The notes beneath the pieces are model-generated. The model saw only the letters and a program-made list of their open reading frames with translations, did no database searches and had not been told where the DNA came from. A DNA stretch of 64,000 nucleotides from Bythopirellula goksoeyrii (GTDB taxonomy: Bacteria; Planctomycetota; Planctomycetia; Pirellulales; Lacipirellulaceae). Each line of letters opens with the position of its first letter. The stretch's first letter is position 1. The DNA lies in contig NZ_CP042913.1 of assembly GCF_008065115.1 (NCBI RefSeq), positions 2,904,695 to 2,968,694 of the forward strand, in the 5' to 3' direction. The position numbers and the translations under genes were made by a program. Shown here one piece after another: positions 9,901 through 17,831 of the stretch.

Positions 9901-10621
9901 TCGCTACGGGCCGTTAATTTCCACGGCGCGAATTTGGAGAGTTTTCCCACAAGCAGCTCCGCAACACATGCTAAAACATGAATCTTTGGTTGCGGATGCC
10001 GCGTTCAGTCGCGACGGTCGTCGTATCGTGACAGGTGGACGTGATCAGTGCGTTAGAGTGTGGAACACCCGCACGGGCGATGAGAAAATCGTGTACAAGC
10101 AGCATAACGGTGTTGTAAATGCAGTGAGTATAAGTGACGACGGCGGCCTAATACTTAGTGGTAGTGATGACATGACGGCACGCTTGTGGGACGTTCGTAC
10201 CAACTCGGCCCTAGGGTCTCCCTTACAACATGCGGATCGTGTCTTGAAAGTAGCGATAACACCAGACAGTCGTCTTGCCGTTACGATTTGCGACGATGGC
10301 AGCGCATACCTATGGGACGTTTTTACTTGCAAGCTGGTAACGCAACCAATGTTGTTCGAAATCGGCGTCGTAGACTGCGATATCCGGCCAGACAGTTCGG
10401 CGATTCTGTTTCGCTGCGTTGACGGTAGCGCGCGACTTTATGACATTCCCCCACCAGTACCGGACAAACCAGAGTTGATCCGCGCTTGGGCGCTCGCGCA
10501 TAGTGGTTTCGAAGTGGACGACTCATTCGAACCTCGGCAATTCTCACAGGCAGAATGGTTGAATGCTCTGAAAGAGTTGCATTTACTGGAGAATATCGGA
10601 ACTGCCGGTAGCTTACGCTAG
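6992..10621 (+). CDS. membrane-anchored Ser/Thr protein kinase with zinc ribbon and C-terminal WD40 propeller repeats
   Basis: A 1209-residue receptor-like kinase. In order: an N-terminal helical region; a CPNC...CSIC zinc ribbon near residues 91-115; a protein kinase domain from about 137 with glycine loop VGVGSFGSVW, lysine K169 (VAIKIP), HRD aspartate D261 (HRDLKPANI), DFG D279 and GTPAYMSPEQ; one membrane span near 428-450 (LLLLLLGLAVGAGIV); then about 14 WD40-type repeats (FSPDG...LWD) to the C terminus. The kinase faces the cytoplasm and the propellers the other side of the membrane. The ATG at 6992 is preceded by CGGGGAT; an upstream GTG at 6974 is less likely. This architecture is common in planctomycetes; the ligand and substrates are unknown. 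The stop overlaps the next convergent gene by nine bases. Confidence 0.9.
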   Translation: MSEPNNPNGDLAARVRDVINDCLQRRATGEDIVDDEIIAAHTELMPKLGEELRNLSCNAALRDKTAPSMPVLAETVSFGGSSTGSGRLEVRCPNCHAPTEVAVDTTLTDLVCSICGSHFSLVDQSKSSRMAPSLVKLGHFELIERVGVGSFGSVWKARDKDLDRTVAIKIPRAGCMTADEQEKFFREARAAAQLRHPNIVSVHEVGRDGESVYIVSDFVRGVTLGDWLTGQQFTNREAAELCVQITNALQHAHDHGVIHRDLKPANIIIDFDGQPHLMDFGIARRESGEITITMDGQVLGTPAYMSPEQAQGEAHTADRRSDIYSLGVILFQLLTGELPFRGNARMLIKQVIQDAPPSPRKLNANVERDLETITLKCLEKDSARRYQTARDLSSDLKCYLSGEPIKARPVSRMEHVWRWCKRHPDVASLSAALLLLLLGLAVGAGIVAAMQARSYRALQNQVAHNLFQRANQEHDAGRIDQGIALLSRSYDFARRADSDTRLQSSIRTLLAGWVEHGGQPVVQNRAVLAATFSPDGETMLIGGHDPQCRASFWDASTLSPLGEPIQHDGAVRAVAYSPDGSLAITGSEDGTAALWDTQSRIAVGKTLLHAQKPSKNLVLGVAFGLEGIVATGGTDGMVRLWQAPDGEPIGNPLHHNGRVSTVAFHPNGHAILTGCYDGTVQLWRLESQDRLGAPFRVKKRPVYAARFSPDGSKILTGCSNGFAQLWDSKTGMPIGELSGHTNEVYSVAFSPDGRSILTGSHDNTAQLWDTKTLKRIGPPLRHGGWVMSVDFSPDGQTLITSGADQTVRLWDIFDSDGRILRHKGNIVGMSFSSNGQFVATIGDDATARIWDAHTAQPLGTPMVHDAPIQTMAISQDGKTLVTGSTDKVLRWNTESGVLLGDPWVSSGEVRKVEFSADGTMLLVYCVNEKNRTVELRGFPQGEARVKPLDFDTNSLLLASSSDKHSIVMGHRYGPLISTARIWRVFPQAAPQHMLKHESLVADAAFSRDGRRIVTGGRDQCVRVWNTRTGDEKIVYKQHNGVVNAVSISDDGGLILSGSDDMTARLWDVRTNSALGSPLQHADRVLKVAITPDSRLAVTICDDGSAYLWDVFTCKLVTQPMLFEIGVVDCDIRPDSSAILFRCVDGSARLYDIPPPVPDKPELIRAWALAHSGFEVDDSFEPRQFSQAEWLNALKELHLLENIGTAGSLR

Positions 10622-11431
10622 TTGAAGTTCTTCATGCGACTTCGTCGCCCGATCGTGCAACTCGATAATTGGACTGATCCGGTTGTGGGTCTCGTCGGGG
10701 CCAACGTGCTTCAAGAATTGGCAAGTCGCCAGGTTCCTGCAAGCGACTTCGTATTTTTCAAGCCATTCTGAAAAGGAACGGCGCTCTGCTGCTGAGCGAC
10801 GAGGGAATTGGTTTGGGGGCTCCGTCGCACCGCACCGCCAAGGTTTGGGTGTTAGACGGGCTCGAAAGGTTTTTTGCGTGTCACAAAAACGAACAAATTG
10901 GCTATCAGCGCCAACAGATCTCATCAAATCATTGGCACATGCTGACCCAGGTTCGAACTCTTGAGTGGTAACCAAAACACGGAATCCTGCGGCAGTTCGA
11001 TAAACCCGAAAACCTGTACGCCGTTCACTTGCCAATACTGTGCAAAGATCATTGAATACTCCTTGCCATTCATGTGGAACGCCGTAGCGCGACGAGTTGC
11101 CGTACCGTGAAGGATTGCTCGACCCAGGCATATCGACGTCAATGAAAAGAGCGTGGTATGCGTTCAGAACCATGCTGCCGTAGTGATTTCGCGTGACGAT
11201 GGCATCGAGCGGCCCGTTGCATTCAGGGTCGTCGATCGTCTCTTCGGCAGACCGTTTGATTGGATAATAAATCTCGCTACGAGGGGCTTTGTCCTGCTGA
11301 GATCGTCGTTGAGAATCCGACAATCTGGCCTTTGCCGCAGTCAACGTGTCTCTTTCAATTAGGATGCTTTCACTGGGATTAGACCGTAGCACAGGCATTT
11401 TAGACCTAGTCAAAAAATGTAAGGGTATCAT
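10613..11431 (-). CDS. conserved hypothetical protein with DxD motif and LTPKPWRCG signature
   Basis: A 272-residue cytoplasmic protein of no family I can name. Visible points are LFIDVDMP near residues 95-102 (a hydrophobic strand ending in DxD), GFRVYRTAAGFRVLVT near 143-158, and FRARLTPKPWRCG near 190-202; I recall the last in uncharacterised proteins of several phyla. The hhDhD strand followed by an arginine-rich strand recalls archaeo-eukaryotic primase folds, but this is only a resemblance. The ATG at 11431 follows GGAAG at good spacing; ATG 11398 is an alternative. The gene ends inside the kinase's last codons on the opposite strand. Confidence 0.6.
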   Translation of the reverse strand: MIPLHFLTRSKMPVLRSNPSESILIERDTLTAAKARLSDSQRRSQQDKAPRSEIYYPIKRSAEETIDDPECNGPLDAIVTRNHYGSMVLNAYHALFIDVDMPGSSNPSRYGNSSRYGVPHEWQGVFNDLCTVLASERRTGFRVYRTAAGFRVLVTTQEFEPGSACANDLMRSVGADSQFVRFCDTQKTFRARLTPKPWRCGATEPPNQFPRRSAAERRSFSEWLEKYEVACRNLATCQFLKHVGPDETHNRISPIIELHDRATKSHEELQLA

Positions 11432-11550
11432 GTTTTACACTTCCGAATTGGCGAGCTTCTATTCTTGAGAGTAAGCAGCAGTCATTCGATTCGTGCACGT
11501 AACGAAGTAACTGCTGGCTATCAATCATGACACTTGCGCTGCCTTAAATG

Positions 11551-11943
11551 TCACCAGGTTTGCACACAGTTTTGCCTGTCAGGGTCTAATGTTGGCAAGT
11601 CGGCAGGGTCCGGGCGAGGCCACGGACCTGGGAGTATGTCCACAATCAATTTAACTTTAAAGCACCTCCAACCAGGTGGCGCATGGGGAGGCGGACCAGT
11701 GTCAGGCTTATACTGCCATGCAAGGAGCCTTTGATTTCCAATTGGAGGAGGGCTGGCACTGGGACTTTGATCCGAACCAGCGAGATAAGGAACGATCGAG
11801 ACAACTTTGGTACCGGGGCCCGGTACATCATATTTTATCTTGATTTCCGTCCCACCATTGAGATTGATACTGCCGACGCCAGCGGGACCGGGAGCACCAC
11901 CAAGTTCCTCAATCTTTGTCCTGATATCATCGTACTCCGACAT
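11551..11943 (-). CDS. hypothetical Pro/Gly-rich protein
   Basis: A 130-residue unknown. It begins MSEYDDIRTKIEELGG, a short charged helix, followed by a glycine- and proline-rich region with little predicted secondary structure and an end rich in PGPWPRPDPAD. The start at 11943 is preferred over an upstream ATG at 12060 because AAAGGACC lies just before it. No signal peptide, membrane span or known domain is seen. It stands alone between longer non-coding stretches. Confidence 0.45.
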   Translation of the reverse strand: MSEYDDIRTKIEELGGAPGPAGVGSINLNGGTEIKIKYDVPGPGTKVVSIVPYLAGSDQSPSASPPPIGNQRLLAWQYKPDTGPPPHAPPGWRCFKVKLIVDILPGPWPRPDPADLPTLDPDRQNCVQTW

Positions 11944-12456
11944 GGCACAGGTCCTTTTATAGTGAGAAGACCGATCGCTCGAAGAATCTATCAGAAACCA
12001 TAAACCGGCTTGTGGCCGGGGCAGGTGGTCTTTCGAATTCAGAGTACTCTTGAGATCCACCTGCGCGCGGATTTTACTCCTTCTTTAGCGCATTGCAAGT
12101 AGTAAGTAAGAAAAAAATGAAAGTTCCGACAAGTCTTCAGAGGGCCGACTTGTCAATCGAAATGCTTCTACTTTATCAATCGTGGGAATGCCGAGAACCT
12201 GCCAATACTCGTTTTTTTGACAACGAGAGCAGGATAATTATCTGCCCAGACAGCTTGTAAGTGCTCCTCCGTCCTCGCGGAGTTTCGACACTCACTCGGG
12301 CTGACGTTTAATGGAATCGTGCAGATCACTATCCGAAGCCAAAGATTACCCACAATCTGTTGAAACAGAGCGCAAACCAGTGCAAGAAAGGCTTGGGGCT
12401 TTGCTAGCCCAAGCAAAAAAGTGCGAGAAGCTTGATAATCTTGCAAGAGATTCTTA
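11944..12456. other. intergenic region left of the att-like repeat
   Basis: About 510 bases with no supportable gene. An open minus-strand frame at 12168-12446 is not protein-like. The right end abuts the 22-bp att-like repeat at 12454-12475. Confidence 0.35.
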
Positions 12457-12475
12457 GTGGGCGATGAGGGACTCG
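12454..12475 (+). repeat. left copy of 22-bp att-like direct repeat
   Basis: These 22 bases are identical to 23437-23458, where they form the 3' end of a tRNA-Val half-gene at the tail of the integrase gene. Here only about 18 bases of tRNA sequence are kept, with no other tRNA part. The pair delimits about 11 kb and is best read as an attachment-site duplication or the scar of an earlier insertion at the same target. Confidence 0.7.
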
Positions 12476-12657
12476 CATCTCACCCTCAAAACCCGGAGAA
12501 AACACCTCTTTCCGAGAGAGTGTATGCTCAGGTGCAAGTAAATTCGCCAAATACTGATCCAGGATTGGCCATTCTGATCGAAGCTTGGTCGACTCTAGAC
12601 GAGGAGACCAAGGCAAGCATCCTGGCCATGATCGAGAATGACTGTGAGGCCGGCTGA
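12457..12657 (+). pseudogene. integrase C-terminal tail remnant
   Basis: A 66-codon frame that opens GTG GGC GAT GAG GGA CTC inside the att-like repeat, in the same reading frame as the last codons of the integrase at 22171-23481 (VGDEGL). It goes on to NTDPGLAILIEAWSTLDEETKASILAMI, a tail pattern (DP-L-x-x-x-I-x-x-W-P/S-x-L) I associate with C termini of planctomycete tyrosine recombinases. The catalytic domain is missing upstream. I read it as what is left of an older integrase at the same target. A small independent gene is the alternative. Confidence 0.45.
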
Positions 12658-12894
12658 ATAATCACCTGCCCAAGTTGCCATGGATCATGTCATGGGCCAT
12701 GCCAGTATCCCAAGGAATGCTCACTTCCCAGAACGGATCAGAGGGTAGCGGCGCCTGGCTGTGTCAAGTTTTGTACGAGAGCATCTCAATCCTGATACAG
12801 AGAATTGATATTTATGATAGTTGCTTGCTCTCGCAGACGGAGGAGTCGAAATAAATCATTTTGACCATGATCGAGATTTACTGACGCTTTTGCT

Positions 12895-12979
12895 CCAGAC
12901 TTTAATTCGCCTCCACCCCTTCAGGTACCATCGGTATAGCGTACTGGCTCACCTGCTCCCATTCAGAGGGTTTTCCACC
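12895..12979. repeat. dispersed repeat, copy A
   Basis: About 85 bases closely similar to 23841-23927, with 29 identical bases at 12919-12947 against 23866-23894 (core GGTACCATCGGTATAGCG). Weaker copies occur at 27860-28008 and 62903-63034. It has no coding potential I can see. Confidence 0.7.
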
Positions 12980-13052
12980 CCAGCGGACAGTAAATTAGTG
13001 GCCACCATGAGAGGACTTGGGGGGCTCTATTGCCAACCACTAAGTAGCGGCG

Positions 13053-13093
13053 GTCGATAAAACCCCGGAACTTAGCGAAGTTCAGCTATCGAC
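13053..13093. repeat. nested inverted repeat
   Basis: The outer arms GTCGATA (13053-13059) and TATCGAC (13087-13093) enclose a second perfect hairpin, GAACTT-AGCG-AAGTTC (13068-13083). It lies about 250 bases before the PEP-CTERM gene. It could be a structured RNA or a recombination site; no family is recognised. Confidence 0.45.
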
Positions 13094-13340
13094 TTCGGCT
13101 GTGCACTCCGTCGCTAGATAGTGTCACTTTTTGCCTGGCGGAGTCGTAAGTTCTAGTTTGCCTAGTGGTTGCAGTGATTTGCCATGGCAAACTAATGGAT
13201 TGTCGGAGATTAGCAAGGTAATGTCCCTTAGAGAATTTGTAGTACACCATGATGTGCAGCCTGTTACAATGAGGGGCATTCCAAATGGCTCGCTGTCAAA
13301 TCGGCGGAAAATGGGCATCTGTTTTCCAAGAGGAGAAAAC

Positions 13341-14162
13341 GTGAAAGAAACTTTAATTCGGGTCGTCCTTTTTCTGACATTCCTGGCTAGCTGCGAATTT
13401 GAAACGCAGGCGGCCATCATTATCACCAGGGTTGAAACGACAGGCTACGCTTCTGCGCTTTCCGGACTCGGCTACCAAGATTGGAATGAAATGGCTATAG
13501 GGAATTTTGAGGAGGTTTTCGGAGACTACTCCGCCTATGCAATGGCGCATAGCGACATTGATCCCGGTGGAGACCACAATGCCAGTTCTTTGGGAAGCTT
13601 GAGTTACGATGAGCTGAACTCAGCGTTTCTATTATCGGGGACAGCTGCTGCCGACTCCCCAACGAAACAGCTATATACGAGCAGTTCTTCTCGCATTGAG
13701 ATTGATCTGACACTTGATAATTCCTATTCATTTTCGCTCAGTGGTTCGAGTTCGAATCCCCAAGTCCCATTTGTGGGTTTGACTCTGCTTCCAGACGTTG
13801 CTAATGAGAGATATTACGTTGGCGACTCAGGTACTATTGGTCCGGGCAACTACAGGCTCCAGGGATATGTATCCGTTTCCGCTCTAGTGGAAGACGCATC
13901 GGAGTCCGATTGGTATTCGGCAACCTTATTGTTTTCTGCGGTTCCTAGTGATGCTGACTTCGACGATGACGGCGACGTAGACGGCCACGACTTTCTTGTT
14001 TGGCAAACTAACTACGGAGTATCCACTGACGGTGACGATCTCCTGACATGGCATTCTCAATACGGCACGAATGTGCCACCGTATACGGCATCGACTGCTG
14101 TTCCAGAACCGAATACTCTAATCCTGCTGCTAGGGATATTGGTGCCCGTGCTGCGACGCTGA
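13341..14162 (+). CDS. exported protein with dockerin-like repeat and PEP-CTERM sorting signal
   Basis: A 273-residue secreted protein. The GTG at 13341 is chosen because AAGAGGAG lies just upstream and the frame then opens with a signal peptide (KETLIRVVLFLTFLASC...QAA). The middle is a beta-rich, Ser/Thr-rich region of unknown fold. Near residue 210 a dockerin-like calcium segment occurs (DFDDDGDVDGHDFLVWQ) with a second half (DDLLTWHSQYG). The C terminus is VPEP, a hydrophobic helix, and RR: the PEP-CTERM signal cut by an exosortase, none of which is encoded in this window. Likely a cell-surface or matrix protein; no enzymatic motif. Confidence 0.8.
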   Translation: MKETLIRVVLFLTFLASCEFETQAAIIITRVETTGYASALSGLGYQDWNEMAIGNFEEVFGDYSAYAMAHSDIDPGGDHNASSLGSLSYDELNSAFLLSGTAAADSPTKQLYTSSSSRIEIDLTLDNSYSFSLSGSSSNPQVPFVGLTLLPDVANERYYVGDSGTIGPGNYRLQGYVSVSALVEDASESDWYSATLLFSAVPSDADFDDDGDVDGHDFLVWQTNYGVSTDGDDLLTWHSQYGTNVPPYTASTAVPEPNTLILLLGILVPVLRR

Positions 14163-14440
14163 TACAAATTACTTGTTAGGGCATCGAATCGCTTTAGACG
14201 GCATTCTGTGCGACCGATTTTTGGGAGTGTGTAATTAGCGGCGGCGTGCCAAACCTCCGCTAGGAACGGACGCAAACAGAAGTCTCTCTGGCTGCCCCTT
14301 CTACGCAAGCAATCCGCTTGTGGCACACTTTCTTGCTACTTCAGCACAAGATGTCACCAGCGGGCATCCTAGGGCTTGCAGGTGGTCATCCGTACACGTA
14401 TGGTAATTGCGGACAATCCCGACACCTTGGAGGCAGAGCG

Positions 14441-14641
14441 ATGGAAACCAGTACAATGATCCAATCTATGGAAGAAAAAGGCTTTGAAGTGGAGTTGAGC
14501 GAGACCGGACGAAAGGACGTCGACCAATGGGCTTGCTATGTGTCCCGGGCCAATTGCGGGAAGGGGTTCTTCGGGAGGAGCGAATCGGCCGCACTCAAGA
14601 AAGCCGTTGAGGCCGTGGAAGCTGGGGAAGTGGGGTGGTGA
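14441..14641 (+). CDS. small hypothetical protein
   Basis: A 66-residue soluble protein starting at ATG 14441 with TTGGAGG at 14428-14434 as ribosome site. Sequence features: charged N-terminal helix, WACYVSRANCGKGFFG in the centre with two cysteines, and a C-terminal alanine/glutamate helix. No family recognised. The good ribosome site and protein-like composition support it as real; the longer frame from 14318 is not supported. Confidence 0.5.
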   Translation: METSTMIQSMEEKGFEVELSETGRKDVDQWACYVSRANCGKGFFGRSESAALKKAVEAVEAGEVGW

Positions 14642-14737
14642 AATCGAAGAGCACTACTAGAGCTTTGCAGTTTGCCCCCACGACTTCGCGGTTCGGAAGT
14701 AGTGGTACTAGTCCCTGCATTTCTGGCCAGGGTACTT

Positions 14738-15688
14738 TCAAAGAATTGTGTTTAGATTTTCTTCCAGTTCTTTAGTCGGTGGGGATTTAAACCAAAAAGC
14801 TGCTGAAAGCATAATTGTGCCTGCGACTAAATCGAATTCAGACCATGCATGTCGGCTAAAATGAAACGGCACAAGTGGGTTGAATAGGCCTGCTAGGATT
14901 CCAAAGCCCCAAGGCATCCATGTATATCCCCATCGATAAGCGTAAATGGAGAGCATGATGGCAGTCGCAGAAACGAGGACGCGGAGAACCTGGTAGAACA
15001 CGTAAGGATGTGTTTCATCGCGAGCAACGAAAAGCATGCACGCAGAAGCTGCGCAAAGAATCACGATTGGAAAACGCTCAAATGGTGTGATGTCTAGTTT
15101 AATGCGCTGTGACTCGTTGCTAAACCACTTTTTTGTTTCTTCAGTGTAGCCAAGCGAAAAGAAAAGTAATCCCAAAAATCCAAGAAGAAAGACAAGCATT
15201 ATTCCGGTTCCGTCCCTTCTTCGATCTCCAGTCACACGATTTATTTTAGGATCGGACTGAAGGTATTCAATTTCAAGCAGTTCGTCCTCTAGGATATCCA
15301 TATTTGAGCGCCCTACATATTCTTTCCCGTTTCGTGCCCTAAAAGAGTACTCAGTTAAATAAGGGTCTTCCCCGCCCCCCCCGACATAAGTGATCTCACC
15401 TCTTGTCTTTGTAGCGGTCTTGTCCAATGATCGCGTTTCTTGCCAGTTCTGAAGATAATTGAATGATTGGAGGATGGTTCCAGCAAACATGACAACACTC
15501 CACCCGAGCATGCTCCAGTCTCGTTGAATTCTCCACCAATTAGCCATTTTCAGTGCTTCTTGCATTGCATATTCAAAGGTTACACCAAGCATTCTGACCA
15601 CGAATCTGGCATCTAGCAAGAATTGGCCAAATAGAGCTAGCCAGAACGCCAGCAAAACACTTGTGCCAACTCTTTGCCTCTCCGACAC
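14738..15688 (-). CDS. membrane protein with a DUF3592-like segment
   Basis: A 316-residue protein with an N-terminal hydrophobic segment, a second span near residue 65, a soluble middle (TKTRGEITYVGGGGEDPYLTE) followed by FRARNGKEYVGRS that resembles the DUF3592 beta domain, then spans near 170, 210, 230-250 and 260-300. The last part (WGFGILAGLFNPLVPFHFSR) resembles small four-helix membrane proteins of unknown function (DUF6804-like). The start is a GTG at 15688 with no strong ribosome site; ATG 15544 is possible. Role unknown. It diverges from a small zinc-ribbon gene at 15772. Confidence 0.6.
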   Translation of the reverse strand: MSERQRVGTSVLLAFWLALFGQFLLDARFVVRMLGVTFEYAMQEALKMANWWRIQRDWSMLGWSVVMFAGTILQSFNYLQNWQETRSLDKTATKTRGEITYVGGGGEDPYLTEYSFRARNGKEYVGRSNMDILEDELLEIEYLQSDPKINRVTGDRRRDGTGIMLVFLLGFLGLLFFSLGYTEETKKWFSNESQRIKLDITPFERFPIVILCAASACMLFVARDETHPYVFYQVLRVLVSATAIMLSIYAYRWGYTWMPWGFGILAGLFNPLVPFHFSRHAWSEFDLVAGTIMLSAAFWFKSPPTKELEENLNTIL

Positions 15689-15771
15689 AATTTAACGCCA
15701 GAGGGCTTCCAGGGGATTGTTAGTATTCATCTGTATATGTATCTTAGATTGCTCACCCTGGAGCCAAAACC

Positions 15772-15909
15772 ATGTTATCAGACGAGCAAAACCGTATAGA
15801 GCACGAGACTCATGACCAGTCCGTTGAAGAGGAAATGAGGGAGAGGTACGAGGAACAGCAGCGGCGACTGGCTTGCCCGAGTTGTGGGGAGGAAGCGTTT
15901 ACGGGGTAG
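15772..15909 (+). CDS. 45-residue protein with CPSCGE zinc-knuckle-like end
   Basis: A short gene from ATG 15772 to TAG 15907-15909. The protein is a charged helix rich in Glu, Arg and Gln followed by RRLACPSCGEEAF. I recall many planctomycete genomes encoding similar tiny proteins with a single CPxCGE. No partner is evident. Support is protein-like composition and that resemblance. Confidence 0.5.
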   Translation: MLSDEQNRIEHETHDQSVEEEMRERYEEQQRRLACPSCGEEAFTG

Positions 15910-16346
15910 ACGCGTCCATGTCGGCCTCATGTCGTAAAACACAATCTATGGTCAGGCTACGTCCCAGAGGATTACTTGCTCTCTTTCCTTCGCTCCGGGC
16001 AAGTCTTTACCCGTGTAAAAGAGTTCCGGTGTGGATTCCGCAGAAACAACCTCAGGCACTGGTTCTACGCAGAACAGTGATCGCTGCCCCGGAAGGTACT
16101 TGGGAGTTCGATTACCTACTCTGCTGTTATCCATTTGAGTTTGCCGAGAGTGGGAATCGGTCATCTTCGTTCCTCCTGATTGCGAAGACTTCGGCGGATC
16201 TTGATTGGCGCGGGTCGGTTATATCGTCCCGAAAGTGCGACCGGCAAGATGTACATCGGTGCGCTTAAAAATGCAGGGAAAGCTAGGAACCTGGCAAGGA
16301 GGAGGGATCTCTCGCAAAGGTAATCTAATTTTGTGTCTTGCTCCCA
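15910..16346. other. intergenic region
   Basis: About 440 bases after the small CPSCGE gene. A 131-codon plus-strand frame (15873-16268) and shorter ones on the other strand have no family resemblance and no ribosome site. Nothing else is seen. Confidence 0.35.
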
Positions 16347-17396
16347 CTACTTCGAGTGATTGTTGCAGTGGTACCAATCCCGTCGCTGTCGGACACGCAA
16401 CATATTTAAAGAGTTGCAAATTAGAACCAATATGATTGTGCTGGGTTCGGGAATAGCACTTGCAATACGAAAGCCATTAGCCCCGCTGTTTTCAGAGGAT
16501 GGTTCCCCGCTTCCCCTTGTCGATGCCAACAAAGTAAAAGAGGCCTCATCCCATCCACCACCCCGAACAACTCTCTGATTAGAGTCATAAATCGTATCAG
16601 TCCACTCTCTTACATTGCCCCCTTGGTCAAAAGTACCGTAGGGACTGAAGGCCAGCGAATATGCACCTACTTCAGACAGGTGATTGGCAGTGGAATTATT
16701 GGGTCCGGGGATTGCGAAGAAGTCGTTGTATCCGTTCGCAATGCCGTCATCCTTAATAAAATTTGCCACATTTGAGTTGTCAGGACTGTTCAGGCTAGTT
16801 GGATCGTCTGAATAAGGCTCGGTATCAGTGGAAGTCGGATAATCCCAGTAGTTGCCCGTGTTGCCATCATTCTTGTGGTAGGCCGCTTTGTACCATTCGT
16901 TTTCACTGGGGATAAAGTAAGAAGCCGATTGACTGCGGACTTCGCTCAGGCCGTCCGAGATAGTATAAACGCCCGTTTCAGTGTCGCCACTGCCTTGATT
17001 GTTTTCTAGCCAGTTCACGAACCGCATCGAATCTAGAAAAGAAACAAAAACTACCGGATACTCTCCATAGTTCGGTTTGACGACATACTTCATTCCAGGT
17101 GGTTGATTAGAGTCGAAAAGAATTCCGCCAGCCCCTTCGGTAGTCATGTTTGGATTGTATAGAGCTAACAAGTTCTCGCCATTTGAATCAACTGAGTTAA
17201 GAAAATTAGTGTATTGAGTGTTCGTTACTTCGTATTTGCTGATGCGGTACGTGTAGGTCACATCGCCGAATCCAGTCGAGTCTGATTGATTGCCTGGATT
17301 GCCAACTGTGACCCAGTCGAAAGCAACTTCTCCTCTTGTGGAGAGGATACAGGAGGTAAATGGCACAAGAAAAGAGATTATTGCAGCACGAAACAT
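16347..17396 (-). CDS. exported SUMF1/FGE-sulfatase-domain protein with PEP-CTERM-like tail
   Basis: A 349-residue protein with a signal peptide (residues 1-22). Its body is a formylglycine-generating-enzyme (SUMF1) fold: ISKYEVTNTQYTNFLN near 53-68, PVVFVSFLDSMRFVNWLE near 110-128, IPSENEWYKAAYH near 155, GGNVREWTD near 260, and VVRGGGWDE to GFRIAS at the end of the domain. There is no cysteine inside the domain, so the copper-dependent catalysis of true FGE is not possible; such proteins probably bind ligands. The tail is IPEPSTIILVLI then a basic stretch, a PEP-CTERM-like signal. Likely an exported surface protein. Confidence 0.82.
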   Translation of the reverse strand: MFRAAIISFLVPFTSCILSTRGEVAFDWVTVGNPGNQSDSTGFGDVTYTYRISKYEVTNTQYTNFLNSVDSNGENLLALYNPNMTTEGAGGILFDSNQPPGMKYVVKPNYGEYPVVFVSFLDSMRFVNWLENNQGSGDTETGVYTISDGLSEVRSQSASYFIPSENEWYKAAYHKNDGNTGNYWDYPTSTDTEPYSDDPTSLNSPDNSNVANFIKDDGIANGYNDFFAIPGPNNSTANHLSEVGAYSLAFSPYGTFDQGGNVREWTDTIYDSNQRVVRGGGWDEASFTLLASTRGSGEPSSENSGANGFRIASAIPEPSTIILVLICNSLNMLRVRQRRDWYHCNNHSK

Positions 17397-17831
17397 AATC
17401 TAGCCTCTAGAATGCGAAAGGACTGCTCTTCATTGCTGCCGTATTGTAGCTAGTTACTTTCCTTATTTCTAAACAATTCCCTCAGAATTGAGAAAGTTCA
17501 AGGATTAGTGGGTTTTCTGGCAGTATTTTCACCCCCTCTACCGATTCCGAATCTCTGGTATAATCAGCGGTGGGTACTTTGTCTCAAACTGAAGAGACCT
17601 TTCATGCGTTTCCTAATTCCCCCTCATTTTGTTCTGGGAATGGCTAGAGTAGACCGCAAACTTCGCCGGTAACTGAGCGGTCGTAAGGTCCCCTCAGTCC
17701 GCAGCAAGGCTATCCTGGCCTTGAATGAGGCATTGAATACACATCGCTTCCGCGACATAACTGGCTCTCCTGATAGATAAATCGACAAGGCTTCTACACC
17801 TTATCAGGCTGTCCAGATTTCGGAGTCGTCC
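17397..17831. other. non-coding region with stem-loop sequence
   Basis: About 435 bases with no gene. A TATAAT at 17559-17564 on the plus strand has no convincing -35 box. A perfect inverted repeat GACCGC/GCGGTC spans 17652-17682, overlapped by an alternative CTGAG/CTCAG pairing (17673-17697). Confidence 0.35.

Larger units (their letters stand above)
12658..13340. other. non-coding region with dispersed repeat and a nested hairpin
   Basis: About 680 bases without a supportable gene. It holds one copy of the dispersed repeat (12895-12979) and a nested inverted repeat at 13053-13093. The frame that extends upstream of the next gene (from 13131) is not protein-like before the GTG at 13341. Confidence 0.5.

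Noticed and set aside
12821..13060. 79-codon frame across dispersed repeat copy A
   Set aside because: Covers the repeat and a hairpin; the matching repeat copies have no open frame in the same phase, so it is not coding.
15873..16268. 131-codon plus-strand frame after the CPSCGE gene
   Set aside because: Begins inside the small gene in another frame, has no family likeness and no ribosome site.
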